The notes beneath the pieces are model-generated. The model saw only the letters and a list, made by a program, of their open reading frames with translations, did not search any database and had not been told where the DNA came from. The position numbers and the translations under genes were made by a program. 64,000 nucleotides of DNA from Burkholderiales bacterium (GTDB lineage Bacteria; Pseudomonadota; Gammaproteobacteria; Burkholderiales; UBA11063), in the NCBI GenBank assembly GCA_020697255.1, contig JAJFBE010000006.1, positions 62,001 to 126,000 of the forward strand, in the 5' to 3' direction. Within the stretch, counting starts at the first letter, position 1, and every line of letters starts with the position of its first letter. Below are positions 26,351-34,152 of the stretch, one piece after another.

Positions 26351-26962
26351 ATGCATAAATTTAAATATTTTCTATTCGCAGTGATTTTTTTGAGCTATAT
26401 TATGGATGCCGTAGGCAATACCTACTATTCTAGCGCTTACTGCAAAGGTAATCCTAATATTTCTTATATTTGTTGCAAACAAGGCAGTTCTGATGGGGCT
26501 TTGCTTGATGAATGGGTTGTAAGTACGCCAGAAGGTGGCTCAACCCGCTATCCTGGGTTTTGCCCAGTGGGTGAGTTTCAGGACCCTAATTGCCAAAGTG
26601 ACTCAGCAGTTTCTAAAGAAGGCGGTGGCAGAGCATCTAATATTGCAGATGACTGTAAAGCTAGAACCGGCAGCAGTTCTGAAGTCACTTTCCTTGGTGC
26701 TTCTGATACTATAAGAAAATATAATAATAGCACGGCTAAGTGCAAAAACAACCCCAAAAGGGTATATTCTTGTTGCAGCAAAACAACATTAGGCATTTTT
26801 ACCAATTATTTTTGGGTTTTATACCCCGCACCGAATGGGAAAAACTGCCCTGATTATTCTGCGCCTGATTATTGCAATTATTCTACCAGCGTATGGCAAA
26901 GTTCTGCACCTAATCTTGATTACGATTGCGGTAAAGATTGGGGCCCAGCTATTTTATACTAA
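26351..26962 (+). CDS. Secreted cysteine-rich protein with an internal duplication
   Basis: The 203-residue product has a signal peptide ending near VGN. The mature part appears to be two related halves of about 85 residues. Each begins with S(S/T)A-(Y/K)CK-x-NP followed about six residues later by a vicinal CC pair (YICCKQ; YSCCSK), then a W-V-x-x-P stretch (DEWVVSTPEGG; YFWVLYPAPNG) and a CP motif. The total of about fourteen cysteines implies heavy disulfide bonding. I do not recognise the family, and no enzymatic motif is visible. It directly follows dsbB and is followed by a terminator. Confidence 0.7.
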   Translation: MHKFKYFLFAVIFLSYIMDAVGNTYYSSAYCKGNPNISYICCKQGSSDGALLDEWVVSTPEGGSTRYPGFCPVGEFQDPNCQSDSAVSKEGGGRASNIADDCKARTGSSSEVTFLGASDTIRKYNNSTAKCKNNPKRVYSCCSKTTLGIFTNYFWVLYPAPNGKNCPDYSAPDYCNYSTSVWQSSAPNLDYDCGKDWGPAILY

Positions 26963-26974
26963 ACTATATAAACA

Positions 26975-27000
26975 AAAACCCAGGAATAAACCCGGGTTTT
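26975..27000 (+). terminator. Rho-independent terminator
   Basis: AAAACCCAGG and CCCGGGTTTT form a stem with one A-C mismatch around AATAAA, ending in T residues, 12 bases past the stop of the cysteine-rich gene. Confidence 0.75.
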
Positions 27001-27040
27001 ATAAATTGACATTTACATAAAATTATTTAGCCACTTCTAA

Positions 27041-27520
27041 TTAATTAGATTTTGGCTGCTGCTCTTCAAGCTCAAATTGACACCCATAACCATCACAGCT
27101 ATAGAAGCCGGTGTCACCATCCTGCACCCAACCTGAGCCAATAGCATCCACCATTTTAAATAGCCCGGCACTCGGACGTAACGTAGTCTCAGAATGATGT
27201 GCTACACCGTCCATATTGTACATACAACCAATTTCTTTAGTGGATGGGTTAAATATAGCAACTACTTCCCCTTCCAGAGTAGCTGTATTGGGATAAGGCA
27301 TCAAATTTTCTGACTTCCAGGAAAAAAGTTCAGTTTTGTCGTTTTCTACCCAATGCCCATGATCAAGTGTTATCACATTTCCAGTATGATACGGGTCAGT
27401 AGCATTAGGACAAACATACGCAAATGACGCTCCTGATAATAAAGCTCCTGTCAATAAAAACATTGCTTTTTTAGCTATTTTACTTTTGTTTAAATTTGTA
27501 TAAACTTTGCTTATATTCAT
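27041..27520 (-). CDS. Small secreted protein, unknown function (159 aa)
   Basis: I start at ATG 27520: the GGAAAGG ribosome site lies 6 bases before it, whereas the earlier in-frame ATG contains that very site. A basic N-terminus and hydrophobic core cleave after ASFA, giving a mature protein beginning YVCPN. It has four cysteines (VCPN, IGCMYN, YSCDGYGCQF), and a GHWVEN / GSGWVQDG pair of W-containing strands. The size and the CP start resemble the other small secreted proteins here. It ends in a QPKSN tail and converges on the dsbB side genes. Function unknown. Confidence 0.7.
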   Translation of the reverse strand: MNISKVYTNLNKSKIAKKAMFLLTGALLSGASFAYVCPNATDPYHTGNVITLDHGHWVENDKTELFSWKSENLMPYPNTATLEGEVVAIFNPSTKEIGCMYNMDGVAHHSETTLRPSAGLFKMVDAIGSGWVQDGDTGFYSCDGYGCQFELEEQQPKSN

Positions 27521-27741
27521 AATAAACCTTTCCAATTAATTTATAATTTTTTATAATTATAATAATATTTAGAAAATTTATTACTTCACATCAATAGATT
27601 CTATACTTACAATATAATTTTCTATTGGTGTGAAATAACCCAACTATGTCCTGTGCGATTGTCTGGTTAACTCTAGCTAGAGCACACAGCACTTTTAGCA
27701 GTATACCATATCCAATATAAAAATACAATACCCCTTAAAGA

Positions 27742-27769
27742 AAAAACCTGAGTATAAACTCAGGTTTTT
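27742..27769 (-). terminator. Rho-independent terminator of the rpsF-rplI operon
   Basis: AAAAACCTGAGT (27742-27753) pairs with ACTCAGGTTTTT (27758-27769) around a 4-base loop. It lies 54 bases past the rplI stop and would work in either direction. Confidence 0.88.
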
Positions 27770-27784
27770 AGAAGTGAACTCAAG

Positions 27785-27813
27785 CCTTCCCCACACATGT
27801 GTGGGCGGGAAGG
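27785..27813. repeat. Palindrome CCTTCCC-CACACATGTGTG-GGCGGGAAGG
   Basis: The outer arms CCTTCCC/GGGAAGG and the inner CACACATGTGTG palindrome make a long hairpin just downstream of rplI. The layout resembles the element at 43862, which has TTCCCGC arms around ACACGCGTGT. Confidence 0.7.
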
Positions 27814-27822
27814 AGATTATAA

Positions 27823-28272
27823 TTAAGCATCTGGCGTTACATTGATTTTAACCACAGCATGTACATCATGATGTAATAAAATGGTTATATCAAATTCACC
27901 AATGGTCTTTAACGGGCCATTTGGTAATGACACTTCGGAACGCTTGATCTCAACACCAGAGGTATTAATTGCATCAACAATGTCAAATGACGTAACTGAA
28001 CCAAATAACTTACCATCAACACCAGCTTTAGCGGCAATAGCAAATACTTGACCATCAATTTTAGATTGACGAGCCTGAGCATGAGCAAATATATCAGATT
28101 GGTTTTTTTCGTATTCAGCACGTCTTGCCTCAAACTCTTTCAAATTTGCATCCGTTGCCCGCTTTGCTTTATTAAACGGGATTAAAAAATTACGGGCAAA
28201 ACCATTTTTTACCTCAGCAATATCACCTAAATTGCCTAAATTAGCAACTTTTTCTAATAAAATAATTTTCAT
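27823..28272 (-). CDS. rplI: 50S ribosomal protein L9
   Basis: The 149-residue protein begins MKIILLEKVANLGNLGDIAEVKNGFARNFLIP-type sequence, the conserved rRNA-binding N-domain, followed by the long connecting helix and C-domain (VDGKLFGSVTSFDIVDAI). L9 bridges ribosomes and helps keep reading frame. It is the last gene of the S6 operon, 16 bases after rpsR, with a terminator downstream. Confidence 0.97.
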   Translation of the reverse strand: MKIILLEKVANLGNLGDIAEVKNGFARNFLIPFNKAKRATDANLKEFEARRAEYEKNQSDIFAHAQARQSKIDGQVFAIAAKAGVDGKLFGSVTSFDIVDAINTSGVEIKRSEVSLPNGPLKTIGEFDITILLHHDVHAVVKINVTPDA

Positions 28273-28288
28273 GTTCTACTATCCTTAT

Positions 28289-28516
28289 TTAGTGTTGATC
28301 TGTGTATGGAATTAGGGCTAGAAATCTAGCACGCTTAATTGCTACAGCTAACATTCTTTGATATTTTGCTGATGTTCCGGTAATACGGGAAGGAATAATT
28401 TTTCCTGTTTCAGAGATGTAACTCTTTAATAATTCAGCATCTTTATAATCTATTTCAGTAAAATTTTCTGCGGTAAAACGGCAGTATTTCTTTTTTCTCA
28501 TATTTTGACGAGACAT
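28289..28516 (-). CDS. rpsR: 30S ribosomal protein S18
   Basis: The 75-residue product has the family blocks [19 protein letters not shown]-type start, [17 protein letters not shown] and the C-terminal [18 protein letters not shown]18 forms a heterodimer with S6 on the platform of the small subunit. An AAGGATAAT ribosome site precedes it. It lies between priB and rplI, the usual order in beta- and gammaproteobacteria. Confidence 0.97.
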   Translation of the reverse strand: MSRQNMRKKKYCRFTAENFTEIDYKDAELLKSYISETGKIIPSRITGTSAKYQRMLAVAIKRARFLALIPYTDQH

Positions 28517-28530
28517 TTATTATTATCCTT

Positions 28531-28821
28531 TTAACTTTTAATAATACATTCATTTACATGTAGTACCAGTTGTAATTTGGCGTTTTGGCTGATAAACCCG
28601 GAAACTTCTGCAAGTTTTCCTTCTTCAATCATATCCGCTACTGGATTCACCCAAATGCAAAACATTTTACATTTTATCCGGCATTGACTACCTGCTTCTA
28701 CCTGAGTTGAACTATGTTCAAGTATGAATCTAGCAATATTTACCCCGGATGGAGTTTGGCGCATAGGATAGACCTGGCTAATCAGGCCACCAAGCTTTGA
28801 TTGGTTACTGCTGCATATCAT
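28531..28821 (-). CDS. priB: Primosomal replication protein N
   Basis: The 96-residue single-domain OB-fold protein lies between rpsF and rpsR, where priB is found in beta- and gammaproteobacteria. It binds single-stranded DNA and PriA during replication restart. The segments SQVYPMRQTPSGVNIARFILEH and CRIKCKMFCIWV follow the pattern of PriB (T/S-P-x-G-I-x-x-x-x-F-x-L-x-H ... C-x-I-x-x). The identification rests on position and this pattern together; overall divergence is high, as usual. It starts one base after the rpsF stop. Confidence 0.87.
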   Translation of the reverse strand: MICSSNQSKLGGLISQVYPMRQTPSGVNIARFILEHSSTQVEAGSQCRIKCKMFCIWVNPVADMIEEGKLAEVSGFISQNAKLQLVLHVNECIIKS

Positions 28822-28822
28822 A

Positions 28823-29167
28823 TTAAGCTATTGTTCTAGCTTGCCTTGTTTCTTCCCGCGTAAAAATTGATGGGTCAGTTTCTGCAGTTTTCTTAACAGT
28901 TACCAAATTACGCAAAACAGCATCATTAAACTTAAATGCATGGCTTAATTCATCCATTAGTTTATTATCCGCCTCAATATTCATTAATACATAATGTGCT
29001 TTGTGGATTTTATGAATTGGATATGCCAAATGTCTACGGCCACAATCTTCAAGACGGTGAATTTTGCCGCTATGATCAGCAATTAGCTTTTTATAGCGAT
29101 CTATCATTTGTGGAACCTGTTCACTTTGATCCGGGTGAACAAGAAACACTACTTCATAATGACGCAT
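28823..29167 (-). CDS. rpsF: 30S ribosomal protein S6
   Basis: The 114-residue product begins [19 protein letters not shown], with the [14 protein letters not shown] and HYVLMNIEA strands typical of S6. It is the first gene of the rpsF-priB-rpsR-rplI operon. AAGGAG lies 6 bases before the ATG. In many bacteria S6-S18 represses its own mRNA through a leader element; the 80-base leader here has possible hairpins, but I do not call the element. Confidence 0.96.
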   Translation of the reverse strand: MRHYEVVFLVHPDQSEQVPQMIDRYKKLIADHSGKIHRLEDCGRRHLAYPIHKIHKAHYVLMNIEADNKLMDELSHAFKFNDAVLRNLVTVKKTAETDPSIFTREETRQARTIA

Positions 29168-29246
29168 GATTACTCCTTATGGATAAAAATCCCCTCGCTC
29201 AGCGTAAACGATAGGGAAAGGTTTATTAAATTAAAGTGCGGGCAAT

Positions 29247-29276
29247 ATTATAACATAAATACCCTTATAATGTAAA
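29247..29276 (-). promoter_or_regulatory. Sigma-70 promoter for the rpsF operon
   Basis: On the minus strand TTTACA (29276-29271) and TATAAT (29252-29247) are 18 bases apart, with transcription running toward the rpsF start about 80 bases on. Confidence 0.7.
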
Positions 29277-29299
29277 ACTGTATATAACACAAAATTAGC

Positions 29300-30661
29300 T
29301 TAATCTAATGGAGTTTTAGTTTCGTATGCTTCCCCTGAGCTGGGAGATAACGGTGCTAAAAAAGAAGCTGGCTTGATTCCTGTATTACAACCATCTTTTA
29401 TAAGATTAGAAACTTTAGCTGCTACATTTTGTGCCGTAAGCTGGTTATATACTGTAGTCCAATAAGAGCTAAAGTTATGCTTATTAGTATCAACAACTCC
29501 ATCTTTTGGTCTAATAAGGCTCATATTTTTCCCATAATCTATATACTGATCGATAACAACTTTTGTATCGTCAAATAACACTACGCATTTATCGGGCATT
29601 TCCGGAAAATATTTATTTCGCCAATAATGAACTTGATACGCTTTTTTATAACCAGAATTTAAAATGGTATTCTTATTTTCATCTTCCTTGTCTTCATACG
29701 TTGCTAAATCCGTCGCTGCATCTTGACCTGAACGCATAGAATAATTGTTATACATATAACTATCATGTAGCAAAATTAAGCGATATAAATCATAAGATAT
29801 AAAGGGCTCAAAAAATGTCTGGTCAATATTACGCTGACTAGCTGTAATGATGCCTACTAAAAACCCGCGCTCCAAACAGGCCCAGATCACTTGTTGGTTT
29901 TTATCTCCATCAGCGTTTTGACTCAGGGTACCATCCATATCAAAAAAACATACACCTTTAGGGTTTTTGGGTAGGAATGGCACTAAATCATCGACTCCAT
30001 GAACAAAATTTGTCGATATCTTCGTGTTAATTTGGTAAGCTCCCACAGTATTCCACCACTTGGTAGCAAGGTAATTAGACATAGTAGCTCCCGGAAGGTG
30101 CTCTACATATGTAGTTTCACGATCATCTGTTTTACCATGGCCATTAGTAGCTTTTTCATACCTTATTCTACATCCGCTTTGTTCAGCTGCTATCGTATAA
30201 CGTTTGGATTTAGTAACTTTATTTTCATCTAAGATTCGGTCTGATGATGTAACAATACCAAACTCCATAACATTTTTTCTGTTATCTTTATTTTCTTTAT
30301 CCTGAATAGATGATTTTTTAAACTTTAAGTAACGTCTTTTGGATATATCAGATGGATCATTCATATCTGTCAGCCCTGGTAATTCAATTAATGGAAACTC
30401 ACCAATTAGAAAATTGTTAGTAGTACTACTAGATATCTTAATTAGTTTAGAGTCACTATAAATCTCCCATATTCCATTATCATTACTGATTTCTAATCTA
30501 TTATTTACAAACCTCCATAAAATATATTTGGTTATTTCGGCACCTTCTTTAGGCCTTATTTTAACAGTACATAGGCCATATTCATTTGTCTCACCATAAG
30601 TTAACTTCATAGAGGATAATAATAATGTAAACATACCCAACAAATAAATTAACTTACGCAT
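29300..30661 (-). CDS. Secreted HAD-superfamily phosphatase-like protein, paralogue 1 of 3
   Basis: The 453-residue protein has a signal peptide (MRKLIYLLGM..., cleaving near TYG), a beta-rich N-terminal domain of about 200 residues, and a C-terminal HAD domain. HAD motif I is D241-M-D243-G-T in GVCFFDMDGTLS, motif II is the T/S of GIITASQR, a lysine in YKKAYQVHYW may be motif III, and CVVLFDD provides motif IV. The catalytic aspartates are retained, so a phosphatase or phosphotransferase activity is plausible; the substrate is unknown. About 137 bases separate it from paralogue 2, so it could have its own promoter. The repeated family in one array suggests recent duplication. Confidence 0.78.
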   Translation of the reverse strand: MRKLIYLLGMFTLLLSSMKLTYGETNEYGLCTVKIRPKEGAEITKYILWRFVNNRLEISNDNGIWEIYSDSKLIKISSSTTNNFLIGEFPLIELPGLTDMNDPSDISKRRYLKFKKSSIQDKENKDNRKNVMEFGIVTSSDRILDENKVTKSKRYTIAAEQSGCRIRYEKATNGHGKTDDRETTYVEHLPGATMSNYLATKWWNTVGAYQINTKISTNFVHGVDDLVPFLPKNPKGVCFFDMDGTLSQNADGDKNQQVIWACLERGFLVGIITASQRNIDQTFFEPFISYDLYRLILLHDSYMYNNYSMRSGQDAATDLATYEDKEDENKNTILNSGYKKAYQVHYWRNKYFPEMPDKCVVLFDDTKVVIDQYIDYGKNMSLIRPKDGVVDTNKHNFSSYWTTVYNQLTAQNVAAKVSNLIKDGCNTGIKPASFLAPLSPSSGEAYETKTPLD

Positions 30662-30798
30662 TTTTAGACCTTTCTAATTTGAGTGTGATTAAGCACTCTT
30701 TTTACACAGCTTTGACTTTTGCCCAATAAATTATCCTAGTTATCGTTAATTATAACATTATAAGCTAACAATAACAATCCCTACAATACAAAAATTGA

Positions 30799-32121
30799 TT
30801 ACCGCTTAGAGTCTTTAGTTTCTAAAGCTCCATCTGACTTGTCATCGGATCCTCCAGATTTGGGCGCAATCTCTTCAGCAGTAGAGGAATTTATTTCTTT
30901 ATCACAACCATCTGCTATAAGGCTGGAGACTTTAGCTGCAACATTTTTGGCAGAAAGCGGGTTATCTTTTGTAGTCCAAAAATAGCTAAATTCATGGTTC
31001 TTTTTATCGATAACTCCATCTTCTGGTCTAAATTTGATGTCCGTCCCATACGCTATATAATGCTTGATAATACTATCTAAATCATCAAATAACACTACGC
31101 ATTTATCGGGCATCTCCGGAAAATATTTATTTCGCCAATAATGAACTTGATAAGCTTTTTGATAACCAAAATATATAACCTTTCTACCATTTTTATCTTT
31201 GGTTGATTTGTACATTACTAAATCCGCCGATGCATCTTGACCTGAACGCATAGAATAACTGTTATACATATAACTATTATGCAAAGTAATTAAACGGCCT
31301 AAATCTTTAGAAATATACCCTTCGACACGTGCCTCCGGAAGATCACGCTTACTAGCTGTAATAATGCCTACTAAAAACCCACGATCCAAACAAGCCCAAA
31401 TCACTTGTTGGTTCATATCGCCGTCAGCATTTTGTTCCAGGGTGCCGTCCATATCAAAAAAACATACACCTTTAGGTTTTTGGGGTATAAAGCGAGCTAA
31501 CTCTTCGGGAGTTCTCGAACGATCTTCTGCCAATACTGTATAAACAGTATAAGGTACTATATTATTCAGCCACTTCATAGGAGAATAGTTAGACATAACT
31601 ACACCAGGGATATTTTCTACATATACAGTATCACCATCACGTTCATATCTTATTCTGCAACTGCTTTGTTCAGCTAATATCTCATCACTTGCGGATGTAG
31701 TGACTTTATCCTTATTTAAAATTGGGTCTGATGAGGTAACAATACTAAATTCCATAATATTTTTTCTGTTTTCTTTATCCTGAATAGATGATTTTTTAAA
31801 CTTTAAGTAGAGTCTTTTGGATATATCAGATGGATCATGCAAATTTATCAGCTCAGGTAATTCAAGTAATGGAAACTCACCAATTATAAAATTATTTCTG
31901 GAGAGTTCAATTGGTGTATAACCCGTACTAAAATCATCACTATTAATTTTTAACCGATTATTCCTAAACTCCCATAAAATAACTTTATTACTTATTCTAG
32001 AGGTTGCTTTAGACTTTATTTGAACATTACAGCGTCCAAATTCATTTGTCAAACCGTAAGTTAACTTCATAGAGGACAATAATAATACAAATATACCCAA
32101 CAAACAAATTAATTTACACAT
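30799..32121 (-). CDS. Secreted HAD-superfamily phosphatase-like protein, paralogue 2 of 3
   Basis: This 440-residue protein shares the whole layout of its neighbours: signal peptide (ending near TYG), N-terminal domain starting NEFGRCNVQIK, PSDISKRLYLKFKKSSIQ and CRIRYE blocks, then GVCFFDMDGTLEQNADGD, GIITASKRD and VVLFDD of the HAD fold. Paralogues 1 and 2 are clearly closer to each other than to paralogue 3. It starts 2 bases after the stop of paralogue 3, so those two are cotranscribed. The C-terminal 40 residues are polar and low complexity (serine, aspartate, glutamate). Confidence 0.78.
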   Translation of the reverse strand: MCKLICLLGIFVLLLSSMKLTYGLTNEFGRCNVQIKSKATSRISNKVILWEFRNNRLKINSDDFSTGYTPIELSRNNFIIGEFPLLELPELINLHDPSDISKRLYLKFKKSSIQDKENRKNIMEFSIVTSSDPILNKDKVTTSASDEILAEQSSCRIRYERDGDTVYVENIPGVVMSNYSPMKWLNNIVPYTVYTVLAEDRSRTPEELARFIPQKPKGVCFFDMDGTLEQNADGDMNQQVIWACLDRGFLVGIITASKRDLPEARVEGYISKDLGRLITLHNSYMYNSYSMRSGQDASADLVMYKSTKDKNGRKVIYFGYQKAYQVHYWRNKYFPEMPDKCVVLFDDLDSIIKHYIAYGTDIKFRPEDGVIDKKNHEFSYFWTTKDNPLSAKNVAAKVSSLIADGCDKEINSSTAEEIAPKSGGSDDKSDGALETKDSKR

Positions 32122-32123
32122 TG

Positions 32124-33425
32124 TTATTTATCCCCCTGGGCTTTGGTTTCTAGACCTCCGTCTGGTATGGATGTAGATATGGGAGTATCAGCTTCGGAAA
32201 AGGATGGTGTAATTTCTTTATCACAGCCATTAGCTATAAGGTGGGAAACTTTAGCAGCGACATTTTTGGCAGAAAGCGGATGATTTATTTCATCGGTCAA
32301 AAAAAAGCTAAAATCGTGCTTATCTTTATCAATATCAGAGAGTCTATTTATGACTAACTTAGCATAATCCTTGTATTGATTTATAAGTACATTGTCATCA
32401 TCAAATAATATAATACATTTATCTGGCATATCCGGGAAATATTTCTTCCACCAATAATGGGCTTGATAAGCTTTCTTATGACCAACATTGTAGGGATGAA
32501 AATCTTTCAATTTATTTGATATTTCACCCGAGCGCATAGAAGCATTGTTGTACATATAACTATTATCCCTAGTTATTAAGTCACATAAATCTTTGGATAT
32601 ATAAGGCTCATCACATGTATGGGCTATTGAACGTTGACTAGCTGTAATAATACCTACTAAAAAACCGCGCTTTAAACAAGCCAAGATAGCTCCCTGATTT
32701 TTATCATAGTCAGCATCTTGACTAAGTGTACCATCAATATCGAAAAAACACACACCTTTTGGCTTTTTAGGTATAAATTTGTCTAAAGAAGCCTCTATAG
32801 GAAAAGGAGCTACTAATGGTGAATAGATAATATACGGCTTAATATTCCACCACTTCGTAACAAAATTATTAGACATATCAATAACTGGAAGATGTTCCCC
32901 ATATAAGATTTTGCCGTCATGTTCGTATCTTACCCGACAATAACTCTGCTGGGCTAATATTTTAAAATGCCTGGATGTTGTAGCTTCATCTTTTGTTGGT
33001 GTTGTCTTTGCAGATGTAACAATATTAAACTCCATAACATTTTTTTCTCCATCTTTATCCTTGATAGATGCTTTTTTAAAGTCTAAATAACGCTTTTTAT
33101 CTGAATCAGATCCATATTTTTGGTTATAATTAGATGTTAGTGTAGGTACCTCAATTAATGGAAATTTTTCAATTATATTATCAACTGAAGATAAATTTTT
33201 TAATGTATATTTATCACGGTGGATAATATTTTTATATGTCTCCCCAATCCTAACATATAGATCATTATTTTCATAATACCATGAAACCACTTCAGAGATT
33301 ATCCCTGCCTCCTTTTCTTGTATTTTAAGTTTACAATCACCAAACTCATTAATCACACCATAAGTGAACTTTATAAATGATGATAATAATATAAACATAC
33401 CTAATAAGCAAATTAACTTACGCAT
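32124..33425 (-). CDS. Secreted HAD-superfamily phosphatase-like protein, paralogue 3 of 3
   Basis: The 433-residue protein is the first and most diverged of the three. After a signal peptide (MRKLICLLGM... TYG) comes the NEFGDCKLKI N-terminal domain and a HAD domain with GVCFFDIDGTLSQDADYD, GIITASQRS and IILFDDDNV, so all catalytic aspartates remain. AGAAGGA lies 7 bases before the ATG. It overlaps the end of the TVP38-like gene by 8 bases, which ties the HAD genes to the gshF transcript. The periplasmic or outer location follows from the signal peptide; no lipobox is present. Confidence 0.78.
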   Translation of the reverse strand: MRKLICLLGMFILLSSFIKFTYGVINEFGDCKLKIQEKEAGIISEVVSWYYENNDLYVRIGETYKNIIHRDKYTLKNLSSVDNIIEKFPLIEVPTLTSNYNQKYGSDSDKKRYLDFKKASIKDKDGEKNVMEFNIVTSAKTTPTKDEATTSRHFKILAQQSYCRVRYEHDGKILYGEHLPVIDMSNNFVTKWWNIKPYIIYSPLVAPFPIEASLDKFIPKKPKGVCFFDIDGTLSQDADYDKNQGAILACLKRGFLVGIITASQRSIAHTCDEPYISKDLCDLITRDNSYMYNNASMRSGEISNKLKDFHPYNVGHKKAYQAHYWWKKYFPDMPDKCIILFDDDNVLINQYKDYAKLVINRLSDIDKDKHDFSFFLTDEINHPLSAKNVAAKVSHLIANGCDKEITPSFSEADTPISTSIPDGGLETKAQGDK

Positions 33426-34140
33426 TGTTATTCCTTCTAAGTTTACTCTGTTTGTAATATTTTATAATGTTTGGTAACATGATTATTATTGCCATAATGA
33501 ATACTGGTACCCATATTTTTGGATTCATTAATAATTCTGTTGTTAATGGTTGGCCTTTATTTAGCATCTCTCTTACACCGCCACCGATTACAACATAAAT
33601 AATTGTAGAGGGTAATATGCCAATTAACGTCGAAATTAAAAATGTACGGGCATTGATGTTGAGTAACGCTGCTACTATATTTAAAATCCAAAATGGAATG
33701 ACAGCAATTAGGCGCAGGCCTATCAAATTAATTAATAAACCATGGCGTCCACTACCATGAATCAGCGTTTTAAAACGGCTAAATCTGTGAGCTAAAAGAT
33801 TTTTAAAAAAGTACCGAACTAAAAGAAAGTTTAGAAAAGACCCTATCCCATAACAAAATATGACGATTAGCGTACCGAAATAATAACCAAATACAAAACC
33901 GGCAATTAAATCAAATAAAATGGTACCCGGGATGCATACAATAATTAAAGCAATATATAAAACTACATATCCCATAATAAATATCGCCGGATGATTAATC
34001 TCATAACCTATAATCCTATTGCGATAATTATTAAACCCTTCCAGACTTAAATAATCATTTAGATGATAGTACTTTACTACAGCAATAAAAAACGCTATTA
34101 CTAAAAGTAAAATCCCAATTTTTAAAAGGCCTTGTTTCAT
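33418..34140 (-). CDS. TVP38/TMEM64 (DedA-superfamily) membrane protein
   Basis: The 240-residue protein has about five hydrophobic segments. The family region is clear: IVCIPGTILFDLIAGFVFGYYFGTL with the G-x-x-F/Y-G pattern, the following helix with GSFLNFLLVRYF, and GLRLIAVIPFWILNIVAALL with the conserved arginine and proline and the N-to-hydrophobic pattern. The superfamily includes candidate flippases and transporters for lipids, but its substrate is not established. It lies 12 bases after gshF and overlaps the first HAD gene, so all belong to one transcription unit. Confidence 0.85.
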   Translation of the reverse strand: MKQGLLKIGILLLVIAFFIAVVKYYHLNDYLSLEGFNNYRNRIIGYEINHPAIFIMGYVVLYIALIIVCIPGTILFDLIAGFVFGYYFGTLIVIFCYGIGSFLNFLLVRYFFKNLLAHRFSRFKTLIHGSGRHGLLINLIGLRLIAVIPFWILNIVAALLNINARTFLISTLIGILPSTIIYVVIGGGVREMLNKGQPLTTELLMNPKIWVPVFIMAIIIMLPNIIKYYKQSKLRRNNNA

Positions 34141-34152
34141 TAATACATGTCC

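Larger units (their letters stand above)
27536..27822. other. Intergenic stretch between a secreted-protein gene and rplI
   Basis: No gene is visible in these 287 bases. They hold the rplI terminator at 27742-27769 and a palindrome at 27785-27813. Confidence 0.6.

Noticed and set aside
29168-29246. S6:S18 autoregulatory leader before rpsF
   Set aside because: Short hairpins exist but I could not match the conserved element with confidence.
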